A stretch of 64,000 bases of DNA from Paenibacillus agri (GCF_013359945.1 NZ_JABWCS010000209.1:109816-173815); one strand, 5' to 3'; shown: positions 53,439 to 62,532, counted from the first letter of the stretch. Notes: generated by a model from the sequence alone, not told the origin. Translations and numbers: made by a program.

Positions 53439-53914
53439 TTTCTCGTCACATCCTTTATCGCTTTTTCAAAAACAGATTTTGATTTTAATACTGAATCCCT
53501 GGATTCAGGCATATTCAGACCATGGATGTATAGCACCTTCGAATCAGGGGTTACCTCCATGATGACTGAGCCCGGTGTTAAGCAAATCAACAAGGATAGG
53601 AGCGTAATTTCCAAATCCCCCTCCAAATCCGTTTCCACCTTGAAAATCCCCGGTTTAACATCGATTTTAGGACGGAGCACATGCTTCATGACCATCATCG
53701 CAGAAGTATTCAGCTCATGGATAAAGAGAATGAACAGCTTCCCAATTGCGGCTAACGTGAATAGATAAAACGGTTTTTTAAAGAAACGGCGAATGCACAT
53801 TAAAATAAACAGACCCACAAAGTAACCGCTGATAAAGTTTAATATACTCATATCCTCTTGCAGAAACATCCACAAGTAGGCAATGAATATGTTGAGTAGC
53901 ACCTGAACGGGCAT
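53435..53914 (-). CDS. mrpE: Mrp Na+/H+ antiporter subunit E
   Basis: 159 aa. N-terminal helices (AYLWMFLQEDMSILNFISGY) and then the conserved cytoplasmic part with LTPGSVIMEVTPDSKVLYIHGLN. It lies 15 nt after mrpD. MrpE is needed for full activity and assembly of the complex. Confidence 0.95.
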   Translation of the reverse strand: MPVQVLLNIFIAYLWMFLQEDMSILNFISGYFVGLFILMCIRRFFKKPFYLFTLAAIGKLFILFIHELNTSAMMVMKHVLRPKIDVKPGIFKVETDLEGDLEITLLSLLICLTPGSVIMEVTPDSKVLYIHGLNMPESRDSVLKSKSVFEKAIKDVTRK

Positions 53915-53929
53915 GACTGTTTCCCCCCT

Positions 53930-55411
53930 TTAATCAAACACGGCCTGAATATATAAATTTGGATTGAGCAATTCCTCGGCAGCTTGAGCAACATAACCCG
54001 TAATCGCCTCAGCGCCGATTCCCATAGCAACACTAGCCAGCGTCAACAGAGCGATCGGAAGCAACAAACCTTTCGTTGTCCCTTTCTCCTCCTCAACACC
54101 CAGAATCGTTTCACCCCAAAAAGCGTTCATAAACAATTTGATCATAGAAAACAGAATGAACAAGCTGGCCAGCAGCCCGATTCCTCCAAGCCAATAATAA
54201 CCCGCTTCAAAGACGCCTTGCGTCGTAAATACTTTGCCAAGAAATCCGCTGAGCGGAGGAATTCCAACCATAGACAAAGCTGCGATGAAGAACATCCAAC
54301 CTAACCCGGGGTGATGACGAATCAAGCCGCTAATTTTCTTCAAGTCACTTGTTCCCGTGAGATGAACAATGGTTCCCCCAATCATAAATACAAGCCCTTT
54401 AATCAGCATGTCGTGAATCAAATAATAAATAGAACCCGCTATGCCGGTGGATGTTAAAGAGACGAGTCCAGCCATAATAAATCCGACGCTTATGACTACA
54501 TTGTAGGTTAATATTTTTCGCAAATCCCAAAAACCGATGGCGCCGATTCCGCCTAATATCATGGTTATAGCCGCTAAGATCCCGATAAACAGATGGGTAA
54601 TCTGCGGCTCATGATAAAAGATGAGCGTAAACATTCTGAAGATGGCGTATATCCCTACCTTAGTGAGTAATGCTGCGAAAATAGCAGCGATTGCCGTTGG
54701 CGGTACACTATAGGATCCGGGCAGCCAGAAAAAGAGCAATAATCCCGCCTTCATAGCGAAGACGATCAAGAATAATAATGCGACAGTAGTAATTAACCCA
54801 TCCTGACCAACCTCTGCAATCCGCATCGATAAATGGGCGAGGTTCAATGTGCCGGTCATAGAATATAAATAGGCTACTCCGATCAAAAAGAACGCCGATG
54901 CAATAATGTTCGTAAAAATATATTTGAGCGACTCGCCAAGCTGCCGCTGGCCTCCCCCCAATGTGATTAGTACATAGGAAGCAACCAGAAACAGTTCAAA
55001 GAAGACATATAAATTGAATAAATCCCCTGTCAAGAACGAACCGTTGACACCTGTAATCAAAAACAAAAATAGAGGATAAAAGTACAGTTTTTCTTGTTTT
55101 CGGCCAATCGATGAAAAAGCGTAAACTAAGCAGCACACCGAGACAATGGAGGTAGCCAAAAGCAGCAAAGCACTGAACATGTCACCCACGAAGCTAATGC
55201 CGTAAGGCGCTTTCCAACCACCCAATTGTAAGGTTTGAATTCCGCCGTTTCTGATCTGATTCATCAATAGAACGGCAATGACACTAGTAGCTAACAATGC
55301 AGCCAGACTAAGAATCCGCTGTAGCTTTATATTTTTCTGGAATATAATGAGGACCATCCCCATCAACAGAGGAATGATAACCGGCGCGATCAACAAATTA
55401 TTCAAGCTCAT
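53930..55411 (-). CDS. mrpD: Mrp Na+/H+ antiporter subunit D
   Basis: 493 aa with about 14 helices, homologous to respiratory complex I antiporter-like subunits (NuoM/N). The conserved glutamate lies in LYVFFELFLVASYVL, and the lysine in VFAMKAGLLLFFWLPGSY. It overlaps mrpC by 14 bases. Confidence 0.95.
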   Translation of the reverse strand: MSLNNLLIAPVIIPLLMGMVLIIFQKNIKLQRILSLAALLATSVIAVLLMNQIRNGGIQTLQLGGWKAPYGISFVGDMFSALLLLATSIVSVCCLVYAFSSIGRKQEKLYFYPLFLFLITGVNGSFLTGDLFNLYVFFELFLVASYVLITLGGGQRQLGESLKYIFTNIIASAFFLIGVAYLYSMTGTLNLAHLSMRIAEVGQDGLITTVALLFLIVFAMKAGLLLFFWLPGSYSVPPTAIAAIFAALLTKVGIYAIFRMFTLIFYHEPQITHLFIGILAAITMILGGIGAIGFWDLRKILTYNVVISVGFIMAGLVSLTSTGIAGSIYYLIHDMLIKGLVFMIGGTIVHLTGTSDLKKISGLIRHHPGLGWMFFIAALSMVGIPPLSGFLGKVFTTQGVFEAGYYWLGGIGLLASLFILFSMIKLFMNAFWGETILGVEEEKGTTKGLLLPIALLTLASVAMGIGAEAITGYVAQAAEELLNPNLYIQAVFD

Positions 55412-55736
55412 TCCCCCTTAATTGCTCCATGTCATCCGTCCCGAAGCTTTGATAGGCCCGGTAACATAAAACTAGTACTAGCGCTGTCACGGCAAAATTA
55501 ATGACAATCGCAGTTAAAATTAATGCTTGAGGAATAGCATCCGTAAAGTTCGCGACTTTCTCTCCCAGTAGAGGGGCACTCCCTGTCTTCAGCCCACCGG
55601 AAGTAATCAGCAGTAAATTAACCGCATGGCCCACAATGGATGCTCCAAGCACAATCCGCAGCAGTTGCTTAGACAGAATCAAATAGGTTCCAATGGATAT
55701 TAAAATACCGACCAGTATGACCATTAGTGTCTCCAT
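55398..55736 (-). CDS. mrpC: Mrp Na+/H+ antiporter subunit C
   Basis: 112 aa with three helices, homologous to NuoK. The ATG at 55736 (METLMVILVG) has GAGG 9 nt upstream and lies one base after the mrpB stop; a GTG five codons earlier is less likely. The family segment ALILTAIVINFAVTALVLVL is present. Confidence 0.94.
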   Translation of the reverse strand: METLMVILVGILISIGTYLILSKQLLRIVLGASIVGHAVNLLLITSGGLKTGSAPLLGEKVANFTDAIPQALILTAIVINFAVTALVLVLCYRAYQSFGTDDMEQLRGNELE

Positions 55737-55737
55737 A

Positions 55738-56160
55738 TTAACGATCCTCACTTATGCTTAGAATAATATTGACTGCGGTGCCTATAACAGCCAAAGCGAC
55801 TCCGGTATCAAAAATCAAAGCAGACGCGAGCTCGGTATCGCCAAAGATCGGTAAATCAAAATGACCGAAGGTCTGGGTTAAAAAAGGCTTACCAAATACC
55901 ACGCTCACTGTTCCGGTCGCAACGGCAATCAATACTCCCACCGCGGAAAGCTTTTTGAAATCCACCCGAATATTTTCCCTTACCTTCTCGACTCCAAAAG
56001 AAAGATACAGCAGGACAATGGATGATGCCATACTCAGTCCCCCAATGAATCCTCCTCCTGGATGATGGTGACCGTTCATAAATAAATAGATCGAAAAGGT
56101 CAATATGATCACGGCAGCCACTCGAGTTACACTTTTCAATATCACATCATTCGGTTTCAT
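55738..56160 (-). CDS. mrpB: Mrp Na+/H+ antiporter subunit B
   Basis: 140 aa with four helices. MrpB signature NGHHHPGGGFIGGLSMASS. ATG 56160 (MKPNDV) is chosen because AAGGAGGG lies 6 nt upstream, giving a 14-base overlap with mrpA; the longer frame is unlikely. Confidence 0.94.
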   Translation of the reverse strand: MKPNDVILKSVTRVAAVIILTFSIYLFMNGHHHPGGGFIGGLSMASSIVLLYLSFGVEKVRENIRVDFKKLSAVGVLIAVATGTVSVVFGKPFLTQTFGHFDLPIFGDTELASALIFDTGVALAVIGTAVNIILSISEDR

Positions 56161-58552
56161 TTTGTTCCCTCCTTTTGGAACGCTGATGAACGAATATATA
56201 TACACCTAGTCCAGCAATGGATAACACGGATATTTCCAGCATCGTATCGAATCCGCGGAAGTCCACTAATATAGCGTTGACAATATTTTTGGCACCCGCC
56301 AGCTCAAAGGCATTTTCAAAAAAGGAGGTGATGGGTTCAAATAACTTATGCCCATTCGCGGACAATGCGAGAACGGTCACGGTTAGACCCATCGCGATCG
56401 AGATGACCAGATTCGTCAGTTTGAAAGGAATCCGTTCGATGCTTTTCTTAAGTTTCGGTAAATGGTAAAAGCACAGAAGGAACAGAACCGTTGTCACCGT
56501 CTCCACCACCATTTGCGTCAATGCCAGGTCAGGAGCCCTGAAGATAACAAAGAACATCGAAACCATATAACCTAACGCACCTAGTGCAACAATAGCCACA
56601 ATTCGATTGCCGGCAAATAAAACAGTACATGCGGATATCACCATCGCGAGCACAAGTCCGACATCAAAAATACTGATAGCTGCATTATTTGAGAAATCAA
56701 ACTGGAGACCGTGGAGCAGCAGAAGCGAACTTATCAACACAATGACAAAGAATGAAAAAATGTAGATCAGATAACGCCTCAGCGAGCCTGTCATATAACG
56801 ATTCGTTAAGGATTCCGACAGTCTCTCCGTACCTGTTAAGCCCTTATTGTACCAATGGTTCAACGTTAATCCCTGCGGATAATTTCTCATCACCTGGATC
56901 CACTGCTTGGATGTTTTGAAAAGAAGGAGACCAACAACAATGACACCGAACGTCATTATCAGCTCCATATTGGGCCCATGCCATGCACTGATCTTCAGGT
57001 CGTATGGAGACAGCGGCATCATCGGCAAAATGGATGTTAGTGCCGGAGTGAGAATATACTTACCCAATACATTTGGGAAGAAGAAAATGAGTATAACGAG
57101 TAATGCCAAGACGGCTGGAGAAAATAGCATCCCCCAAGGCGCTTCATGCACTTTTCGTGTCAATTTCTCCGGACGATATTGTCCTCCAAAGGTTTTGAAT
57201 ACAAAAATCATGCAATAGACGAAGGTAAATATGCTGGCTACCCAAGCAATGATCGGGAACAGGAGACCAATGCTGCCTAAACCGAAGATACCAGCCTGCG
57301 ATACCTCATTCACCGCTGCAAAAAACATTTCCTTACTCAAAAAACCGTTAAACGGCGGTAATCCCGCCATCGATAAACCGCCAATCAAAGCGATCGTGAA
57401 CGTAATTGGCATGACTTGCATCAAACCGCCAAAATAGCGAATATCCCGCCGACCTGTCTCATGGTCAATAATACCGACAACCATGAACAAACTTCCTTTA
57501 AAGGTCGAATGATTGAACAGATGGAATAGGGCGGCAAATGTAGCTACCGTAAAGATCGTGCCACTCTCACCAGGCCCAAAATAGACTGCTAAAGAGCCGA
57601 CTCCAAGCAAGCACATAATCAATCCCAATTGACTAATTGTAGAATAGGCTAACATCGCCTTTAGATCGGTCTGCCTCAGCGCCGTCAAAGAACCGTAAAG
57701 CAGCGTAATGAGACCAATTCCAGCCACAAGCCAGAACCATACGGAGCTCCCCCCGAAAATCGGTGTCATACGAGCCACTAAATAAATACCAGCTTTGACC
57801 ATCGTAGCCGAGTGGAGGTAACTGCTCACCGGAGTTGGCGCCTCCATCGCGTCCGGTAACCAAATACCGAATGGAAATTGTGCGGATTTCGTAAATGCAC
57901 CGAGCAAAACACATAACATCGCGGGAATAAATAGTACATGGCTTTGTATAACTTCCAGGTTCGCAATCATTTCCCGAATACTGTAAGTATCCGCCATCAT
58001 GATCAGCATAATAAACCCGGCTAACATGCCGAATCCGCCAAGGACAGTAATCAATAGTGCCTTCAAGGCGCCTTGGCGGGAGCTCTTGCGCTCGTACCAA
58101 TAGGAGATTAATAAGAAGGAAGAAACGCTGGTTAACTCCCAGAACCCGTACAGGACTAAGAGATGATCCGAGAATACTACCCCCAGCATAGCGCCCATGA
58201 ACATGAGCAAATAAATATAGAAGTTGTGGAGAGCCTCTCGAACCTTAGACATATAAAATATAGAGTAAATAATGACCAAGCTACCGACTCCGCTAATGAG
58301 CAGACCAAATAACAAGCTGAGCCCATCCACATAGGAGATCATATTCATATCCAGGGACGGAATCCAGGATAATGTGTATTTATAGGTGTCACCAGCCGCA
58401 ACACCAGGTATATACTGTATTAAATAGATAAAAATAGATGTAGGTACAAGTAAAACGAACCATCCCGTATGTACTACGCGATTGAAATGCTTATATAAAA
58501 AGGGAACAAATATTGCACTGATCAACGGGAGAAAAATATAGGTATAGAACAT
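56147..58552 (-). CDS. mrpA: Mrp Na+/H+ antiporter subunit A
   Basis: 801 aa. About 20 helices: a NuoL-like part (residues ~1-600) with FWELTSVSSFLLI and LPDAMEAPTPVSSYLHSATM, and the MrpA-specific C-terminal domain that continues into MrpB-like helices (ALTQMVVETVTTVLFLLCFY). It is the largest subunit of the complex and gives alkali and Na+ tolerance. ATG 58552 is given, but TTG 58558 has the better spacing (7 nt) from AGGAGG, so two extra residues are possible. It is the first gene of the operon. Confidence 0.95.
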   Translation of the reverse strand: MFYTYIFLPLISAIFVPFLYKHFNRVVHTGWFVLLVPTSIFIYLIQYIPGVAAGDTYKYTLSWIPSLDMNMISYVDGLSLLFGLLISGVGSLVIIYSIFYMSKVREALHNFYIYLLMFMGAMLGVVFSDHLLVLYGFWELTSVSSFLLISYWYERKSSRQGALKALLITVLGGFGMLAGFIMLIMMADTYSIREMIANLEVIQSHVLFIPAMLCVLLGAFTKSAQFPFGIWLPDAMEAPTPVSSYLHSATMVKAGIYLVARMTPIFGGSSVWFWLVAGIGLITLLYGSLTALRQTDLKAMLAYSTISQLGLIMCLLGVGSLAVYFGPGESGTIFTVATFAALFHLFNHSTFKGSLFMVVGIIDHETGRRDIRYFGGLMQVMPITFTIALIGGLSMAGLPPFNGFLSKEMFFAAVNEVSQAGIFGLGSIGLLFPIIAWVASIFTFVYCMIFVFKTFGGQYRPEKLTRKVHEAPWGMLFSPAVLALLVILIFFFPNVLGKYILTPALTSILPMMPLSPYDLKISAWHGPNMELIMTFGVIVVGLLLFKTSKQWIQVMRNYPQGLTLNHWYNKGLTGTERLSESLTNRYMTGSLRRYLIYIFSFFVIVLISSLLLLHGLQFDFSNNAAISIFDVGLVLAMVISACTVLFAGNRIVAIVALGALGYMVSMFFVIFRAPDLALTQMVVETVTTVLFLLCFYHLPKLKKSIERIPFKLTNLVISIAMGLTVTVLALSANGHKLFEPITSFFENAFELAGAKNIVNAILVDFRGFDTMLEISVLSIAGLGVYIFVHQRSKRREQNETE

Positions 58553-58683
58553 AGTCAAGCGTACTCCTCCTTATTCATGACTTCTGCTTCCGTATCTACA
58601 TATTGACTCTTTTGTTAACATCAACTATAGTCTTACATAGTTTAAATGAGTCCTACTACTAGCATTGAGGTGAAATACTTAAA
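58553..58683. promoter_or_regulatory. Divergent promoter region between mrpA and the Usp gene
   Basis: 131 bp of A+T-rich sequence with the two ribosome binding sites at its ends (AGGAGG for mrpA, GAGGTGA for the Usp gene). A shared regulatory region is inferred from the layout. I see no operator palindrome. Confidence 0.5.
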
Positions 58684-59367
58684 ATGATTAACGTATTTAA
58701 TGAGAGTATTCTTGTTTGCGTTTATTATGGTCCCAATAGCGAAAGACTAATCAAACGTGGCTGCGCAATCGCTAATATCATGAAAGCTCCGCTTTATATA
58801 TTGACCATCGATCCGAAGCCATTTGACGAACTGGATGCTGAGAAATTACTCTATATCGAACAATGGAAAGAATATGCCCACGCTCACGCTACGGCCCAAT
58901 TTATCATGAAGGATAATGAAAGCCGTCCTGTCTATAAGGTCATTGCAGAAGTAGCCAGAGATAACAACATTACACAGATCATTCTTGGACAGACCGCGAG
59001 CAGCCGATGGGAACAAATTACGAAGGGATCTATCATTAATTCTTTGGTACGTGAGATCCCCTTTGTCGATCTGCATATCGTTTCCGTTGCCCGTTATATT
59101 CGGGATGAAGAAGGCAATTATCAAAAGGGCATTCGTGCTTATTTGATTAAAGATGGGAAGCATTACCAACTAAGCTTCAGTCACGAAAAAGAAACGCAAT
59201 ATGAAGGCATCTTCTTCAAAGAAGCGGATACCGATTTCGATAACGGAATTTTCCGTTTTATGAAGGATGCTTCAACTTTACATGTTCTCGTAACTGACGG
59301 GATTGTCACCGAACTAACAAATGTAGATATTAATACTGCATTGGGTCTGGATGACTCTGCACAATAA
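58684..59367 (+). CDS. KdpD-like universal stress (Usp) domain protein
   Basis: 227 aa. The N-terminal ~140 residues fit the Usp domain: SILVCVYYGPNSERLIKRG opens it, and IILGQTASSRWEQITKGSIINSLVRE matches the G-x2-x9-G-(S) nucleotide-loop area as in the KdpD Usp domain. The C-terminal ~85 residues are beta-rich and unassigned. No histidine kinase domain is present. Its divergent position to the mrp operon suggests a link to Na+/K+ homeostasis, as KdpD-like proteins sense K+ or c-di-AMP in Firmicutes; that is inference. Confidence 0.78.
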   Translation: MINVFNESILVCVYYGPNSERLIKRGCAIANIMKAPLYILTIDPKPFDELDAEKLLYIEQWKEYAHAHATAQFIMKDNESRPVYKVIAEVARDNNITQIILGQTASSRWEQITKGSIINSLVREIPFVDLHIVSVARYIRDEEGNYQKGIRAYLIKDGKHYQLSFSHEKETQYEGIFFKEADTDFDNGIFRFMKDASTLHVLVTDGIVTELTNVDINTALGLDDSAQ

Positions 59368-59390
59368 AAGTTAATAAAAAAGCTCACCCT

Positions 59391-59419
59391 CTCCGCATGT
59401 TCCATGCGGAGTTTTTTTA
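59391..59419 (+). terminator. Rho-independent terminator (bidirectional)
   Basis: CTCCGCATG pairs perfectly with CATGCGGAG around a 3-nt loop, followed by seven more T residues. It lies between converging genes. Confidence 0.9.
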
Positions 59420-59440
59420 TCTTTTTAAAACACAGATCGT

Positions 59441-60004
59441 TTATAAATTCACATCCACTTTAATGGGCCGCTTCTCAGCCCTGTCGATCCCCAGATACTT
59501 CAACGTTTCTGCCGTGGAATGATGATGCAAAATCGACTTTAAGATGGAAATGGCAACTCCTCTATAGTATGCATGGTAACCAAACGTCTTTCTCAGTGTA
59601 TGGGTCCCGATTTTCTCAGATATCCCTACCTCCTTTGCCGAGTGATTAATAATTCGATAAGCCTGCTGACGGGTAATCGGACCAGAATCCTTTTTGGATT
59701 TAAACAAATAATCCTCAGGCTTCCAATCGACGTTAGATAAATACTCGCTTAATATCTCCCCGACCTTGCTGTTTAAGTAATGAGCCTTTTCTTCTCCTGT
59801 CTTCTCATCCTTAATATAAAGAAACTGCTTGGCATTCTGGCCATCCCAAACGTCCTGTACAGTAAGATTGAGCAAATCAAGAAGACTAATTCCGGTGTTA
59901 ATACCCAATACAAAAAGCAACAGATCCCTTAAAGAGTGTTTTCGGAGCTCCTCTTTCATCGCTTGTATGGTTTTTACGTCCCGAATCGGATTAACAAATT
60001 GCAC
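59441..60004 (-). CDS. Tyrosine-recombinase-like integrase, catalytic domain only
   Basis: 187 aa. It starts FVNPIRDVKTIQAMKEEL, as in small Bacillus phage-type integrases that lack a separate arm-binding domain. Box II is present as GTHTLRKTFGYHAY (H-x-x-R), then LHHHSTAETLKYLGI with the nucleophile tyrosine. The first catalytic arginine, normally in TGLRxSDLL, is replaced: the sequence is NTGISLLDLLNL. Activity is therefore doubtful. The start is GTG with GGAGGG 7 nt upstream. It sits 2-4 kb from the ssrA fragments and could be the relic of an element, but that link is not shown. Confidence 0.8.
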   Translation of the reverse strand: MQFVNPIRDVKTIQAMKEELRKHSLRDLLLFVLGINTGISLLDLLNLTVQDVWDGQNAKQFLYIKDEKTGEEKAHYLNSKVGEILSEYLSNVDWKPEDYLFKSKKDSGPITRQQAYRIINHSAKEVGISEKIGTHTLRKTFGYHAYYRGVAISILKSILHHHSTAETLKYLGIDRAEKRPIKVDVNL

Positions 60005-60347
60005 AGAAAATCCCTCCGATAATGTTACTTAATTTAAGGCTAACATATATTAAGTAACATAACAATTAAAAGATTGCTTAATTTAATAAAAAAACTGACG
60101 GATGAGCTCTCCATAGAACATGATATCCAGACAGACAAGAACCTAATCAACAAGCTGCTATACCCGTATTCTAAAAGCATTTTGCAGTAGTAAGCGCTTC
60201 GCTCCTACAGTCCCCCCCTCCCCCTCCTTCTCGCTTACTTGTTGCTTACTTGTTGCTTACTTGTCACTTTCTTGAATTCATCTTATATAGCTATTTATTA
60301 AACAGTTCACAATGTTGCTCAATAATAAGTCATTTCACTACTTTCGC
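60005..60347. other. A+T-rich intergenic region
   Basis: 343 bp with no credible gene. It has a C-rich tract (60212-60226), the three 11-bp repeats annotated separately and scattered TTAAGTAACAT-like words near 60027-60062 (repeated facing each other), which could be a weak operator or attachment-like site. Confidence 0.45.
60233..60265. repeat. Three tandem copies of an 11-bp unit
   Basis: GCTTACTTGTT at 60233-60243 and 60244-60254, then GCTTACTTGTC at 60255-60265. Short direct iterons in a non-coding region; function unknown. Confidence 0.85.
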
Positions 60348-60379
60348 ATAAAAAAAGACCCCTATCATAGGGATCTTAA
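60348..60379 (-). terminator. Terminator of the sensor-domain gene
   Basis: On the minus strand AAGATCCCTA pairs with TAGGGGTCTT, followed by five T residues. It lies ~70 nt after the stop. Confidence 0.8.
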
Positions 60380-60447
60380 GGTGCGCGTTCTATTGTACAA
60401 ACAGTAAACATAGGTTCTTCCATATTTTCTATACTACCCTTTATGTT

Positions 60448-61239
60448 CTAAACCTCTCTATAGGCTGGCTGCATCAACCCTTGAGTGGACTGATCCTCTT
60501 GGTGCTCATAATATAGCGACTGAACGGAGTCATATATTGGCGTCTCCACTGGCACTGACGGCCGCTGATATGCCTCATCCACATACATGATTCTGCGCTG
60601 AATTTGCATGAGTCCATTCACGACGCGAAGCGCAATCCAAAAAAGGACAAGGCCAACACCTACGTACAACAGATATTGCTGATTATAGGTCCAATTGATA
60701 TGGAAATAACTAAACAAGCTATTTTCTAAAATATCCAGTTGCATTTCATTCATAAAAATAATATGCACGGCTGGAAGAGCAATAAAGCCTAGTCCTAATG
60801 AGATCACCGTTATCATAATTACAAAGAATACAATTCCCGTAACAAATCTTAGGAAGACGAGCAGCAAATTTCGAATAAATAACCCGCCGTCAAACCCTCT
60901 CACCATTCGCATAAACCAGTTCTGCCCAGCGCCAGACTGTTGGCCCGTAGCGTACGAGGCAGGCTGAACCGGCAAGCCTAAAATTTGTCTAATCATGCTT
61001 TGCTCAAATTTCACAATCCCATCCAACAACTTAGCTACTCCAAAAAACAGCGGGATCCCGATAAATAATGGAGTTAAAGCGATGGATAGTGCAACTCCTG
61101 TTATCGCTACAGTAAGATAGATAATTCCTAACGGGAGAGAGAGTAAAAAATAGAGGATTGTTGCATACGTTTTTGGATTAAAAAGCACCCAGTTCACCTT
61201 ACCTGTTGGCTCCTTCGCAGTCGCCCCTGTTGCGTTCAT
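60448..61239 (-). CDS. Putative sensor-domain membrane protein
   Basis: 263 aa. About four helices in two pairs (residues ~28-68 and ~128-165) plus one near 195-210. The pattern TYATILYFLLSLPLGIIYLTVAITGVALS fits the N-terminal 'putative sensor' domain found before histidine kinases in Gram-positive bacteria, but no kinase follows. The tail is acidic and Tyr/Gln-rich. AAGGAG lies ~10 nt before the ATG. It is a single gene, and the ligand is unknown. Confidence 0.75.
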   Translation of the reverse strand: MNATGATAKEPTGKVNWVLFNPKTYATILYFLLSLPLGIIYLTVAITGVALSIALTPLFIGIPLFFGVAKLLDGIVKFEQSMIRQILGLPVQPASYATGQQSGAGQNWFMRMVRGFDGGLFIRNLLLVFLRFVTGIVFFVIMITVISLGLGFIALPAVHIIFMNEMQLDILENSLFSYFHINWTYNQQYLLYVGVGLVLFWIALRVVNGLMQIQRRIMYVDEAYQRPSVPVETPIYDSVQSLYYEHQEDQSTQGLMQPAYREV

Positions 61240-61541
61240 TATTCAAACACTCCTTTGCTTCATAAGTCACGTTCTTCTCAATAAATTAATTATAGCCGCC
61301 TCATTAACCTGACATAACCGTCTTAGGGGGTGTTTGTGCCTAGACTTTAGGCTAGGACTAGCCCTGGTGAGATAAACTTTTGGAAGCAAAGGCGCCATAC
61401 CACTCACCTTCAAATGCTATACATTTATGCTAAACGTTCCATCCTCTGCGGAATGCATGAAGAAATATGCAGTGCGCCCATTCACTTCTCTCCGCTCCTA
61501 CATACAATGTGTTAGCCCATCCATTAAGGAGTGACGAGATC
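61240..61541. other. Intergenic region between divergent genes
   Basis: 302 bp. A small inverted repeat (GCCTA/TAGGC, ~61338-61352) lies near its centre. No operator, RNA element or ORF can be supported. Confidence 0.4.
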
Positions 61542-61928
61542 ATGTCATTTTTACCACCACCTAGTGCCCCAGGATTCCCAGGGCAGCCCGGACAGCCGGG
61601 ATTTCCAGGGCAACCAGGATTCCCAGGACAACCAGGATTCCCTGGACAGTCAGGACAGCCGGGACAGCCAGGAACCGCGGGACCCAGCTCACCTCCCCCT
61701 GGATTCATCCCTCAGCAACCTGCAATTACCCCCTTGGCTGTCGACCCCGGAGCGATTGCTGGTTGTTTATTTCGGAATACGTACGTTTGGCTCGTGAATA
61801 GAAATCAATTCTGGTTTTTCCCGGTCTTCGTAGGGCGCACCTCGGTCGCAGGGTTTCAATGGAACGGAAGGTTCTGGGTGTATACGGGATTTGATTTGAA
61901 TTTGATCCAATCATTCACGTGTTTCTAA
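61542..61928 (+). CDS. Collagen-like repeat protein with unique C-terminal domain
   Basis: 128 aa. Residues ~8-53 are about 15 Gly-X-Y triplets rich in GFP, GQP and GQS, capable of forming a short collagen-like triple helix. A Pro-rich hinge leads to a ~60-residue C-terminal domain with LFRNTYVWLVNRNQFWFFP, FQWNGRFWVYTGF and two cysteines (one near the start of the domain, one at the penultimate residue) that could form a disulfide. AAGGAG lies 10 nt before ATG 61542. No signal peptide is seen, as in spore-surface collagen-like proteins. A spore-coat or exosporium role is plausible but unproven. Confidence 0.8.
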   Translation: MSFLPPPSAPGFPGQPGQPGFPGQPGFPGQPGFPGQSGQPGQPGTAGPSSPPPGFIPQQPAITPLAVDPGAIAGCLFRNTYVWLVNRNQFWFFPVFVGRTSVAGFQWNGRFWVYTGFDLNLIQSFTCF

Positions 61929-61931
61929 ATT

Positions 61932-61972
61932 GGAGAAAAGCTCCGTTCCAGTAGGAATGGGGCTTTTTTCAT
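61932..61972 (+). terminator. Rho-independent terminator
   Basis: AAAAGCTCCGTTCC pairs with GGAATGGGGCTTTTTT around a 4-nt loop, directly after the collagen-like gene. Confidence 0.85.
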
Positions 61973-62032
61973 GTTTACGGTTGATTTTCTACAACGATCT
62001 ATAAAAACAACGATCTATAAAAACAAAAAGCA

Positions 62033-62062
62033 AAAAAAGACACTTTTTAAGGTGTCTTTTAC
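62033..62062 (-). terminator. Terminator next to ssrA fragment 1
   Basis: AAAAGACACC pairs with GTGTCTTTT on the minus strand, followed by T residues. It stands 13 nt from the first ssrA fragment, the same relative place as the intact ssrA terminator. Confidence 0.75.
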
Positions 62063-62074
62063 ATGTAATAATTA

Positions 62075-62143
62075 TGGAGCCCTGGGAAGTCGCGTACCTG
62101 TCCGAAGATAACGGCACATAAGTTGCTAAGAGTGTAGCTGCAC
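62075..62143 (-). repeat. Decayed copy of the ssrA 3' end (att-like site 1)
   Basis: The first base pair matches the intact ssrA 3' end at 63897. The acceptor-arm half is mutated (GAGCCCTGGGAAGTCGCG versus GAGCCGAGGGGAGTCGAA), but the 27-bp core at 62098-62124 is identical to 62720-62746 and 63920-63946. Homology is lost soon after 62140, as expected of one end of an old integration. Confidence 0.85.
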
Positions 62144-62169
62144 TTCAATCAAAAATAACACAAACCATG

Positions 62170-62532
62170 CTATAGTGAAAAATCAGTAACACCCTTTTTA
62201 TAGGCATATTTCAAAGTATATGTTTCTTCTTTTTCGTAGGGCATTGTAGCAATTTTTATACGAGTATAATCAAGCCTGCTATCTCTTAAAACTCTTTTTA
62301 TCAAGGCTATACTCCGTTCTTCTTCCGTAATGACACAAAATATATTAAGAGCATATTTTTTCGGGTCGGAAATGCATTTGCCCATATCAAAACCATCAAC
62401 ATAGCCTAAATTAGCATCTGCTAGCGATATCTCCAAGTTTTCCATTACTTTATCTCTTAACCATTGGTCACGTTGGCTGCCTTTTGCACTTTTCAAAGGA
62501 TACTGTACCACTAACCAAAATTTTTCACTCAT
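62170..62532 (-). CDS. Protein of unknown function between two ssrA fragments
   Basis: 120 aa, with mixed alpha/beta pattern: KFWLVVQYPLKSAKGSQRDQW, then YALNIFCVITEEERSIALIKRVL. No signal or membrane helix. The ATG overlaps the stop of the short ORF before it (ATGA-type overlap). Codon use is more A+T-rich than that of the core genes, consistent with acquired DNA. No family is recognised. An immunity or stress role is possible for a gene in an island but not shown. Confidence 0.6.
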   Translation of the reverse strand: MSEKFWLVVQYPLKSAKGSQRDQWLRDKVMENLEISLADANLGYVDGFDMGKCISDPKKYALNIFCVITEEERSIALIKRVLRDSRLDYTRIKIATMPYEKEETYTLKYAYKKGVTDFSL

